Positions 33,641-43,739 of a stretch of 64,000 nucleotides of DNA are shown in pieces (the stretch's first letter is position 1; every line of letters starts with the position of its first letter). The position numbers were made by a program, and so were the translations under genes. The stretch is taken from the NCBI RefSeq assembly GCF_040954645.1, contig NC_092807.1, positions 51,799,481 through 51,863,480 of the forward strand, in the 5' to 3' direction. Below the pieces are notes generated by a model. That model was not told the DNA's origin and did no database searches. It saw only the letters and a program-made list of their open reading frames with translations. The stretch is from Diabrotica undecimpunctata (Eukaryota; Arthropoda; Insecta; Coleoptera; Chrysomelidae).

Positions 33641-34205
33641 TCGTCTACTTCTTTCTTATAACGAATATATTACATCTAAAAGAAGGACTTGAATCGTGTT
33701 TTATTATAATTTATAAAAATATTTTAATTCAAAAATAATGATAAAAAATAAAAAATTTAGACATGACTTTAAATTATTATGTTTAATTTCAAATCGAGAG
33801 GTGTCATTCGTTTCTCGTAAAGTGTAGCACAAAACTGTATTGAGTTGTGGCATACTAGAATAAATAAAACACACTGGAAAAATTAAAAATTTAATTTGAA
33901 ATTAATACAAAATGAATAACTTTTACAGTGGAAGTGTGGAATTTAAATATATGTATTATAATTCGAAACTGCTGAAATAATAGTGTTTTGTCATATCTCC
34001 ATTATTAAAAAATTCGTCAAACATTTTGGACATTAACTCAACCGTCTCTCTGGTTGTTAAATTTATTAGCTACCGTTTTTTGTTGTTAATAATAAAAATA
34101 ATATTTATCTAAACACATTTTTAAAAGTTATTTTTTTATTTAGATTTAGTTCAATTCCGTTTTCTCTGTGATGGCAACAATGAATTGTTTCACCAACCAT
34201 TGTCT

Positions 34206-34266
34206 CCAGTCTGAACCAGAGATATGTAAGAGAGGTTCTCTTATATATCTCTGGTCTGAACACTGG
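34206..34266. repeat. Hairpin, about 28-bp arms
   Basis: The arm ccagtctgaaccagagatat (34206-34233) and its complement (34237-34266) pair with few mismatches around a 3-nt loop. Confidence 0.8.
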
Positions 34267-34367
34267 TTTACATTGGGAAAAAAAGTGTACCATTTTTATA
34301 TGACGGGAAGTGTACAAGGGTACATAACACTATGCCCGGATGGTAAATGACCGTGCACACATATAGT

Positions 34368-34428
34368 AGAGGTAAACAACACCAAGTCCACATGGTGTTG
34401 TTTACCTCTGACTGGAAGTGGACTTGGT
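34368..34428. repeat. Two interleaved hairpins
   Basis: AGAGGTAAACAACACC (34368-34383) pairs perfectly with 34394-34409. ACCAAGTCCAC (34381-34391) also pairs with GTGGACTTGGT (34418-34428). The two folds are mutually exclusive. Confidence 0.8.
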
Positions 34429-34756
34429 GTTTATTAAAAAGTCGGTAACTTGCCGTAAAATTGTCTCTGGACATAGTATGGTTTACCTATGTGTAGAGCC
34501 AGCAAAGTTATATTCAAAAGTGCAATAATCTAAATTTCGATAAAAATGGACATAGGACTTTACCTCCGGGGTACACAATTTAATTATCGTATAATCTATA
34601 AGTGTTTAATATGTTTTAAAATGGTAAAATATTTTAATTTTCTTTACAATAAAACGGATGTATGAAAAATGATGACTATAATATTATTGTACGGTGTTTA
34701 TCTAATGCAAATGGCGAAAAGAAAAAAATTGGAGAGGGAAAACCAAAGAACAATAT

Positions 34757-34868
34757 GAAATGAAGCGTAAAGTAAGAAAAACTAAAACGATTTTTAATGA
34801 AAATGAGATATAGAAATGAAGCGTAAAGTAAGAAAAACTAAAACGATTTTTAATGAAAATGAGATATA
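34757..34868. repeat. Tandem duplication, 56-bp unit x2
   Basis: gaaatgaagcgtaaagtaag at 34757 recurs at 34813. The two units look identical over their length, so the duplication is recent. Confidence 0.9.
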
Positions 34869-35535
34869 TATTCAATTTTTGACCTATAAACCCATTTGTT
34901 ACTAAGTGTGTTTATTATTATTATTACAATTGTAATTAATCGAACTTATGCCGTTTACTTCATAAGTGGTTTTCGTTTTGAATTACGTACTTATGGATAA
35001 AATTACAAGATTTGTATTAAAATACAATCAATACTTTAACTCGTGTTATCAGAGTACATTTGGAAGTATTTTGAATTTGATATAAATTTGGAAGACCAAT
35101 TTATTCTTATATACTTTGTAGTCAACAGCGTTTTTTCATAAATTATATGACTTAATAGGTAAGTATTTCTTATTGAAGTATCTGTAATATATATTAGTGT
35201 TAGATTATGTACTACTAGTGTTTTTCTCATATCTTTTCTAAGAAAAGCTGCGATTTTTTATTTGATTTTGCCTGGCCACTCATGATTTTGAATGTTCCCT
35301 CCAGTTGACTTCAACCGGACTTTGACATCATAGTGTTTGACTCTTTACTACAGCGGTTGTGTCATACATATATAGATTAGAGCCAGTATTTTCTTATAAT
35401 GGTTTTTGCGTTACATATTCTATGGAAAGCTGCATTTTTTTTTATTTATTTATGCCTCAACCTCAAAAGGTTATTGGCGTAGTACAATTTAAAAATATTG
35501 TTCTGAAGCTATCTTCTTGTGGCATTTTAAAGTAG

Positions 35536-35683
35536 ATACTATTTTAATGGGAATAAGCCTTAATTGAAGGTTAAAATAAGTTTATTGACGTTTAAATTTC
35601 CACAAATGCTCAAGAACGACTTCCGAAGTGTCAATAAACTTATTTTAAAATTAAATTGTGGCTTATTCCCATTAAAATAGTAT
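35536..35683. repeat. 148-bp palindrome inside the I element
   Basis: Arms atactattttaatgggaat and complement surround a short centre containing gcatttgtgg-like and acttccgaag words. It is related to the half-copy at 29752-29845, but its hammerhead-like centre is partly deleted. It interrupts the 3' part of the I element. Confidence 0.8.
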
Positions 35684-35689
35684 GTACAA

Positions 35690-38380
35690 TGGTAAGTTTT
35701 ACAATTTATTTGGTACATTTATGGAATATAAATATGATGACAAATTTTTCATATCAGTTCCGTCAGTTGATACTGCTTGTAAGGTATCTTTTCTGATTTC
35801 TACAGCTTCTGGACTCGAGACTGCTAGTTTTGTTAAGAAATCTACTTTTTTATCACCAGCAATTTTGATATTTGAAGTAATCCATAGAAAGTTGACATTT
35901 ATGTTCATAATTTGCAGTTTAATGCTGATTTAATAAGTATGGCTAGGATATAAGTTGTTTAAGGCAGTTACGGAACTTAAGGAATCCCTAATAATGACAG
36001 GATTTTTGATACTATTTTCTACCACAAAATTTATTGCATTGAGGATAGCGGTTACCCCGGCTGTGTAAATGGATGTTAATTTGGGGAGCTTAATTAATAT
36101 TTTTGTTTTATTAAACATAAATGCTGCTCTAACTCCCTCTATAGTTTTAGAGGCATCGGTATATATAAGATTATGATTACTATATGTCTGGAGTTCTTGA
36201 AGGACCTATTGATATAATGCTTTGGGATGGTTATCTGATTTTTTATGTATGGAAAGTTTGGCATTGATAGTTGGTAAGCAATAGGTATCTGGAAATTTGA
36301 ATTCAAATTCACTGAGGTAGTTATTTACCCGTTCATAAAAAGGAAGATCAAGCCTAGCATGTGTTGTAAAAATATTCCTAAAACGGCCTGAATTTACATA
36401 GTGGTTAACAGGATTCATTTGCGCTACAGGTTATTCATTCAGGTCAATCATAGCTTAATAGCATTTGCCTGTATGGAAGCTGCAGATGTTAGTAAAAGTT
36501 GTTTTCTTCGACATTCCAGGGGGACTTCTCCAGCTTCACAGTGTAAACTTTCAGTAGGGCTAGTATAAAAGGCACCTAGTGCAGTATTTTGTATTTGATC
36601 GAGTTGTTTTATCAAATATAGTTTTGCTGAATCGTAAATAATACAAGCGTAATCGAGTTTGGACCTGATAAATGATTTGTACATAAGAGTCAGTGTTTTA
36701 CTCTCTGCTCTCCACATGTTGTGTGCAACAGTTTTTATAATGTTAAGTGTAGATTGACAAGTACATTTTAGATCATGAATGTGGTGATTCCTGAATAATC
36801 TGTTGTCAAATGTCACGCCTAAACATTTAATTTTCTCAACATATTTATTTCTTTACTAAATAGTTTTAATTCTGGAATGATATAACCTCTTTTTTTGAAA
36901 AAAACAGCCTTTGATTTTGTTGTTGATAATTGAAAACCAGTAGAATTTATCCATGATTCGAGATTTCTTAGTACTTTCTGTAAATGAGCTTGGAGAGTTT
37001 TATCATTTTATAAACCATCAGATTATTTATTGCAATAAGAAATAGGGAGATACTTAAATTAGACCCTTGGGGAATTTCGTTTTTTTTTAAATTTTTGTAT
37101 TTAGATAAAGTACCGTTATCTCGTACATTAAAAGTTCGATCAGATAGGAATTTTTTAATGAATTGTGCTATATTACTTTTATTCCCCATCGATTAAGTAT
37201 TTGAATAATACCATGTCGCCAAACTGTATCGCATGTTCTAGTTATGCCAAAAAATACTGCAATACATTTTTGTCCACATGCCATTACTTTATGAATCTCA
37301 GAAACTTGCCATGTCTCCATGTATTATTATAGATATCCAGCAAGCGGTTCTTTGAAGATGAAAGAAGTTGTTGAAGAAATATTGCAGGAATGTTATTAGG
37401 ACCGGGAGAAGAGTTTTTCGTATTATTGAGTGAGTATTCTAATTCATCCATGGTTATGGGATTATTTAAAGGAAAAAAGCTGAAAAAGGATTCAGCCCTT
37501 TCTTCTTTAGTCAAGAAATCTGGAGAAAGAACATCGTCGCTTGAGAATCTTTCAAAACTATTAGCTAGAATATTGGCTATGTCTAGAAGGGAAGTGTATA
37601 TTTTTTGATTTTGTTTTAAGAAGTTAATGTGGTTTGGAATATTTTTTCCGGATATCTTCCGTATCATTTGCCATACTTTATTTATTGGTGTAGATTAATT
37701 TAATTCTGAAATAAACACTTTTTCCATGTATTGTATTCAATGTATTCATTTCATTTGTAACTAGATTACAATAGTCGTGCCAATTTGTATTTTTGACATT
37801 CCATTTTACAACATTACAAGATTATTGTATACTGTCAGGATTTGTTATTACAATCGGAAAGAGGTCGCTATCATTTAAATCAGAAAGTACATCTTAAGAT
37901 AAGATAGCTAATCATGCTGGATCACATATTGAAAGGTCTATAGCAGAGAGGATTTACCAGTTAAAATGTCAAAATGAATATTTGATCCAACACTATTTCG
38001 ATTCTACGACTTAATGGAGTAATTTTTTTTGATCCCCATGTATAATTATGTCCATGAAAATCTCCAAGTTTTAGACGAGCTGAATGTATTTGTTTGATCA
38101 AATCTGAGATTTTCATGTCGATCAAGTTACGTATTGATTTGAAGAATTTCTGCATCGATGGATGAAGGAGTGTAGATCGCTACGCCCCCATAGCATAATC
38201 TACATTTTCCCTATTTTTATATCTGCAGGTGAAGTTTTTTAAATTATGAACTTTAGTATTTTTAAACTAAGTTTCTTGTCAACATAATACGGATGGTGAG
38301 GGTTTTTTAATCATTTGTTGTAACATCTCTAGAAGAGTGTAATATCCTCGTAGGTTCCACTGGATAATTGAGAAACCCAT
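35690..38380 (-). pseudogene. I-element ORF2 (endonuclease, RT, RNase H), decayed
   Basis: From 38380 on the minus strand: the endonuclease start SIIQWNLRGY, then GDFHGHNYTWGS (about 38020-38070), the nucleic-acid-contacting G-D-F-N block with N changed to H, then a linker and RT. The RT entry is NNTKNSSPGPNNIPAIFLQ (about 37400-37460), followed by KNEIPQGSNLS (about 37060-37090), the remnant of PQGSVLSP. A thumb region (36448-36816) carries KCTCQSTLNIIKTV and DYACIIYDSAK. The RNase H domain (35699-36118) has IYTAGVTAILNAI, where the first Asp of T-D-G is lost, and WITSNIKIAGDKKVDFL. The catalytic FADD was not seen. Confidence 0.7.
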
Positions 38381-38550
38381 TATAATATATCTTTTACAGT
38401 TTAATTATCGGATTCGGTGTTTGTTTCTGATTGTATGGATTTAAATATTTTGTTTTGAAGTCTAGCGCATCTATTTTTTGATTTTCTATTTTATTTCATG
38501 TAGTCGGTTTAAAGCTTACTGGGTCAGGGGTGCCATGAGCATTTTCCAAT

Positions 38551-38562
38551 ATATCTACGAAT
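38551..38562. repeat. Target-site duplication (left), Penelope-like insertion
   Basis: atatctacgaat, repeated exactly at 39830-39841 on the other side of the insertion. Both copies derive from the I-element ORF1 codons for FVDI. Confidence 0.85.
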
Positions 38563-38650
38563 AATCATGAATGTGTTGCTTGTGTGAGTCCATTTCAAAA
38601 GGTGAAAGAAATAATAAGTTAGACTTACTCACAATCAATTTAATTTAACT

Positions 38651-38707
38651 AATCGGACGACCGGTTTCGCTTTCTACAATATGCAAAGCATCTTCAGGTC
38701 ACGATAC
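38651..38707 (-). ncRNA. Hammerhead ribozyme, left arm of palindrome
   Basis: Same motif as at 39723-39779 on the opposite strand. CTGAAGA core, stem II GCTTT/AAAGC, GAAA, mini stem III ACCGGT, GTC cleavage triplet, and stem I GTC/GAC extended by CGAT/ATCG. Confidence 0.8.
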
Positions 38708-39722
38708 AAAGTTAAAATGCTGAAAACAATAATCCCTTATTAGGGTGTTGTCTAATAAAGATAAAAACATAGGTAGGTGATACAAATTATATAAATTACA
38801 GTAATTATGCCAATATTACATGTCTGTGGTTTTATAAATGAATAAAATTAATAATAATAAAATGTTTAAGCAGACAAGGTAAGACCCACAAATTGGTAAC
38901 ATCGTCTATTAAACTGTAATGAATCAATAAATAAATGAACAACTAAATAAACATTACTTACATGCCGGTACTCTATTAATTGATGGTTGAAAGAACATGG
39001 TTCAAACTATCTTGGATTGTTGATTGGAGAACTCAGGTTAACTATTGTAATTGTTTAACAGTAAACTGGGAAGTTCTTGAGGAGACAGATTTTATCCAAT
39101 GAAGTAGAGATAAGTGGAATGTATTGTTTGTTTTATGAAAGTAATGTTCTATACCATTAATTTCTTTAAAGTTATTTAAGTTTATTCTGGAGATATATTT
39201 ATGAAATATTTTTCATAAATATATTTCATAAATATATCTCCAGAATAAACTTAAATAACTTTAAAGAAATTAATGGTATAGAACATTACTTTCATAAAAC
39301 AAACAATACATTCCACTTATCTCTACTTCATTGGATAAAATCTGTCTCCTCAAGAACTTCCCAGTTTACTGTTAAACAATTACAATAGTTAACCTGAGTT
39401 CTCCAATCAACAATCCAAGATAGTTTGAACCATGTTCTTTCAACCATCAATTAATAGAGTACCGGCATGTAAGTAATGTTTATTTAGTTGTTCATTTATT
39501 TATTGATTCATTACAGTTTAATAGACGATGTTACCAATTTGTGGGTCTTACCTTGTCTGCTTAAACATTTTATTATTATTAATTTTATTCATTTATAAAA
39601 CCACAGACATGTAATATTGGCATAATTACTGTAATTTATATAATTTGTATCACCTACCTATGTTTTTATCTTTATTAGACAACACCCTAATAAGGGATTA
39701 TTGTTTTCAGCATTTTAACTTT

Positions 39723-39779
39723 GTATCGTGACCTGAAGATGCTTTGCATATTGTAGAAAGCGAAACCGGTCGTCCGATT
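39723..39779 (+). ncRNA. Hammerhead ribozyme, right arm of palindrome
   Basis: CTGAAGA at 39733-39739 is the CUGANGA core. Stem II is GCTTT (39741-39745) with AAAGC (39757-39761). GAAA follows at 39762-39765. Stem III is a two-pair AC-CG-GT mini-helix. C39771 is the predicted nucleotide 17, with cleavage 3' to it. Stem I pairs GAC (39730-39732) with GTC (39772-39774), and ATCG (39725-39728) with CGAT (39775-39778), leaving one bulged T. All core residues are conserved. Such short-stem-III type I ribozymes act best as dimers or with flanking tertiary contacts. Confidence 0.82.
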
Positions 39780-39829
39780 AGTTAAATTAAATTGATTGTG
39801 AGTAAGTCTAACTTATTATTTCTTTCACC

Positions 39830-39841
39830 ATATCTACGAAT
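39830..39841. repeat. Target-site duplication (right), Penelope-like insertion
   Basis: Exact 12-bp copy of 38551-38562. Confidence 0.85.
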
Positions 39842-41387
39842 GTTGCATAATATATTGAATGGGTTACTGAAGTATCTTCATATTTTCGTCTAGCTGAATT
39901 TTTTGTATCGTCAGTTACTTTAATGGTTCCTTTGTCTGCGATTGAAGACATTTGCTTTTTCAATTTTGGGTCTGGAAAGGGGTTATTTACTGGAGTGTCA
40001 TTTGATGGAGGGATTATAATTTCAGAACGATTTCGTTTGTTTGAAGGAGGATCGTATGACATTTGTTGGGAATTAGTGCTTTCTGTAACATGAGTAGAAG
40101 GTAAAATATGGATATCCGGTTTAGTCGATAGTGTGCATTCATTGTTTATTGGATCGGTTGAAGTAGTTGGAGCAGCAATGTTTAGCAGAATGTCTCAATT
40201 GCCTGCAGTTAGTACATAGATCCTTCTGCATTACAAGTAATATACGATATGATGCCATTTCATAATAATTTACAATTATTGAGTCACGTATTGGTCAGAG
40301 TCAGGGAGAAATAAAAGTATGCCTTCTGAAACTGAAAATGTATTTGTAATTATGGTTTGATGTACTAATTTAAAAAAAAAATTGCTTGGAGTTACCGAAT
40401 TTAATCCCAAATTAGAAAGTACATTTTGAATAATTGAATGTGGGATTAAAGAACAAACAGTTGATATCAATAATCTTTCATTTGGTGACATCAATTTACG
40501 AGCCTGAATTTTTTGGTGGTTTACAGTAGTTATTATTCCTTTGATAATTTGTAGAAAATTGTTAGCCAATTCTAGAGGAGAAAAGAATATTTTGGGTGCA
40601 TTAAATCACCAACTGCAAACAAATATTCTTCCAACTTTGTATTTTCTAGTGTACATTTTTCTAGTGTACAAATTTAGGTACATTTTGATTAGTGACACTT
40701 GCAAAGATTGTTTCATATTTGGATTTGCCTAATGTTGCTCCAGTTCTTGTTCAGGAGGCCCAAGAGGCGGAAAATTATCCATTTTTAATTATTATCATGT
40801 ATACATTTTAAATTATCTAAGATTATCGCTAAGATATACTAGTTGCTGAAAAGTGTATCATTCTTCTCGTAATATGTGCCCTAAATATGCAGTCTTCTTA
40901 CTTTTTACATAATCAATTCCAATCCTGGAATCCTGCTCTTCCTAATACTTCTTCATTTCTGACTTCATAATATTCTAAGCATTCCGCGCAGGCACCACAT
41001 TTCAAAAACTTAAGTTTGCTAATGGATCTGGTCTTTAACGTACACGCTTCCATTTTATCCAAGATAACAGACCAAACGTAATACTTTAGCATCTTGTATC
41101 TTAGGATGAAATCCAATTTGCAATCATTTCGAAATTTACGAAGTTTAAAAAAAGATTCTGGCTTGTTCTACTCTGCATTTCATTTTAGTCTCAGGGTCCC
41201 AACTATCGTTTAGCAGATAACCCAAGTATTTTAACCATCTGACTTGCATGATTTCTTGTCCAGCTACATATATCTCTGCATTTGGGTAATTATTTGGACC
41301 TATAATCATTTTTTCTATCTTCTTGATATTTATTTTCAAACCCAAAGCTTCATCTGCAAGAGTAAAATAATTTGAAAGACATTATGT

Positions 41388-41396
41388 TGTTATATA

Positions 41397-41400
<4 letters not shown>
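41388..41400. repeat. Target-site duplication (left) of the nested RTE
   Basis: tgttatataagat, repeated exactly at 42346-42358. The pair flanks the nested insertion 41401-42345. Confidence 0.75.
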
Positions 41401-41438
<38 letters not shown>

Positions 41439-41487
41439 GTTCGAATTATCGGGTAAACTGGTCTGTAATGAAAATCTTTCTTTTTTC

Positions 41488-41537
41488 TAAATTACTCAAT
41501 ATTTCGCCATTTATTTAATAGCTTCTTCAGGAGTAAA
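41488..41537 (-). ncRNA. Hammerhead-like ribozyme, left arm
   Basis: Mirror copy of the motif at 41691-41735 on the minus strand: TTACTC-CTGAAGA, stem II, GAAA and GAGTAA in the same order. Confidence 0.6.
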
Positions 41538-41690
41538 CTAAAACAATTTGAACATTACAAAAAATGTCGTACAAATACATTTTAAAACACTCACAGAATT
41601 TAAAAGATTTCGCAAATAAATAATTAAATTCTGTGAGTGTTTTAAAATGTATTTGTACGCCATTTTTTGTAATGTTCAAATTGTTTTAGT

Positions 41691-41735
41691 TTACTCCTGA
41701 AGAAGCTATTAAATAAATGGCGAAATATTGAGTAA
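41691..41735 (+). ncRNA. Hammerhead-like ribozyme, right arm
   Basis: Stem I TTACTC (41691-41696) pairs perfectly with GAGTAA (41730-41735). The core CTGAAGA is at 41697-41703. Stem II GCTATT/AATGGC (41705-41710 with 41716-41721) has one G-U. GAAA is at 41722-41725. Stem III is reduced to one A-U pair around TA, with an AUU cleavage triplet and predicted cleavage after T41729. All core positions are satisfied, but the minimal stem III makes activity as a monomer uncertain. Confidence 0.62.
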
Positions 41736-41822
41736 TTTAGAAAAAAGAAAGATTTTCATTACAGACCACTTTACCCGATAATTCGAACGTATTTATAAAT
41801 TATTTTTTGGTCGAAATAATCA

Positions 41823-42000
<178 letters not shown>

Positions 42001-42345
42001 AAGGATTTCCACAGTTTTCACCGTTTTCTCAAATTTTTCCTGTTTAGCCTTTTCCCTTCCTGTAGGTTTCTTCTACTCATTGCTTCGTCCACTTCATCTC
42101 TGAAAGATCTTCGGGGTCTGTCTCTCTTTCTTCTTCCTATCGGGCTCCACTCTGTTATTCTATTTATCCACCGATTTTGGTCTGCTCTTCTGACATGTCC
42201 GTACCAGGTTAACTTCTTCTGTTCGATGTAGTCTATTATGTCGGAGTTCATTCCCATTCTCCTCTTATCTCCATGTTATTTATTCTATCTCTTCTTGTTA
42301 CTCTGCAGCTTCTCTTTAGGAATTCCATCTCTGTTGCTCTTATTT

Positions 42346-42358
42346 TGTTATATAAGAT
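42346..42358. repeat. Target-site duplication (right) of the nested RTE
   Basis: Exact copy of the 13-bp word at 41388-41400. Confidence 0.75.
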
Positions 42359-43423
42359 AATATTGTTAATAAATATAATGTTTACTTTGATATCCTTAGT
42401 AGAGTCTGCCACTGTTTCTGCGAATGCTTTTTCTGCGTATAAGTTAAACAGCTCGGAGAAAATATAAAGCCTTTTTTATTGAGAAATCTTCCGTTTCATT
42501 TAAATTTTGAATACGCACTGTTGCTGTCTGGTTCCAATGCAGATCGGCGATAACTCTTATCCTTGGCATCCAATCCTAACTAATAAAATCACCAATAAAA
42601 TATCATTAGTTCATGTTTTACAATGTCAAATGCTTTCTCATAATCGATGAGACAGAGAAAGATATCCTTTCTTTGATATAAACAATTCTGTATTAATATT
42701 TGCATAACAAGGATCACCTCTCCCGTGCCAAGTCGATTTTCGAAACCAAACTGACTCCAGCTACTGACTTCTTCACATTTCTTAAATAATCTTGTATGTA
42801 GTATTCTCAAAAAAAGTAAAAAGTTTAAAAAAGTGACTTATTAGACTTATTAGCAGGTGATCTTTGTAGAATTTCACACGTGATGTTTTGGGTTAAGCGA
42901 TAAATGTAGAGTGAAGCCAATTTTATGGAATCTGGTCCGTATCGTAGATATCGTTAAAAAGCTTTACAATAATGTCCAGATTTTCTTTATTAAGTAACTT
43001 GATTGTTAGTGTATCTATATCATCTGGTTCTGGGGCTTTGTTACTTTTTAATAGTTTGATAGCGTACAACCTCAGCTTTCAAAATACTTAGGACATTCAA
43101 ATGGTTGCCCAATTGTGGTGGTTTTTGTGTTCTGTGATCGTTAAACAAATTAGCTGTATATATTTTTCAGGTGTTAAGTACATCGCGAGGGGCCATTATT
43201 GGTTCATCTTGGTCATTATGTATACCAGTGACTTATTTTTGGAGATTGAAGCTATCGCCGAGTTTATATAGGTTTTCTACTTTGGTGCAAAGTCTAATCT
43301 TCCAGATCTCCTTCGCCGCTAAAATTTCTTTACAAATTTTGTTGTTTTTCGGTACCCTACTTGGTCCTGCCTGATCTTTCACTTGGAAAAATACTTTATG
43401 ACTTAGACACACTTCTAAAATAA

Positions 43424-43529
43424 AGGTCAAACTGGCAACATGTGTATGTTCTCAAAAAACTTGATAGTGTGTGAAATCTTACACACTATCAAGTTTTTTG
43501 AGAACATACACCTGTTACCAGTTTGACCT
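43424..43529. repeat. 106-bp near-perfect palindrome
   Basis: Arms aggtcaaactgg and onward, including gttctcaaaaaacttgatag with complement, flank a 10-nt centre (tgaaatctta). It lies at the 5' edge of the RTE remnant (40900-43430). No coding capacity and no hammerhead core. Confidence 0.9.
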
Positions 43530-43739
43530 ATGATCTTACACTGTCTGTGTTATTCGCACCATTAAATAATCCATTTATAAGGTCGAGAGTTTTCTCTGTC
43601 CTATTAGACAGTGAAGATATTTGCCATGGACAAATGTCTACTTGGAAAGGTACTTCAGGTTTATTTCTGGATGCCATATGTTCAGAAATCATCAGTTATT
43701 CGGCATCCCTAGTTTAATTTATTATGTTGTTATGTTCTG

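Larger units (their letters stand above)
38563..39829. mobile_element. Palindromic Penelope-like (inverted pLTR dimer) element
   Basis: A near-perfect palindrome (38601-39829, 1229 bp, centre about 39215) whose arms are two head-to-head copies of the 0.6-kb pLTR-like unit also seen at 30897-31508. A 38-bp non-palindromic extension (38563-38600) lies at one end only. The whole is flanked by a 12-bp target-site duplication. An asymmetric 30-40-bp tail next to the repeat, variable target-site duplications and hammerhead motifs in the repeats are known features of Penelope-like elements. No RT ORF is present, so this copy is non-autonomous. The very high arm-to-arm similarity suggests recent formation by template switching or pairing. 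Confidence 0.8.
38496..40782 (-). pseudogene. I-element ORF1 (gag-like), split by Penelope-like insertion
   Basis: The start MDNFPPLGPPEQELEQH is followed by a stop. Pieces at 40276-40569 (NNFLQIIKGIITTVNHQKIQ) and 39808-40062 (YDPPSNKRNRSEIIIPPSND) follow. The last reads SIYYATFVD up to the insertion; across it the frame resumes ILENAHGTPDPVSFKPTT and a stop. The clean protein continuity across the 12-bp duplication shows the insertion point exactly. The gag-like protein would bind element RNA. Confidence 0.65.
35435..40800 (-). mobile_element. I-clade LINE, decayed and split by two palindromic insertions
   Basis: A minus-strand element with two ORFs. ORF1 starts with MDNFPPLGPPEQELEQH at 40782 and, after the 1.27-kb insertion at 38563-39829 is discounted, ends at a TGA at 38496-38498. 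ORF2 starts MGFSIIQWNLRGYYTLLEML at 38380. An RNase H domain follows the RT, as in I elements. The 3' region ends near an AAAT-type tail at 35435-35453. A second palindrome (35536-35683) lies in the 3' UTR. Frameshifts and stops throughout mean it is inactive. Confidence 0.75.
41437..41790. mobile_element. 354-bp palindromic element with hammerhead-like core in each arm
   Basis: The ends acgttcgaattatcgggtaa and complement, and the whole arms, are reverse complements around 41613. It sits inside TA microsatellite, so no target duplication can be distinguished. No ORF. Each arm carries a hammerhead-like fold on opposite strands, and the arms end in the same kind of position as in the larger palindrome. 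Confidence 0.8.

Noticed and set aside
43424..43529. Hammerhead ribozyme in the 106-bp palindrome
   Set aside because: Centre lacks the core motifs.
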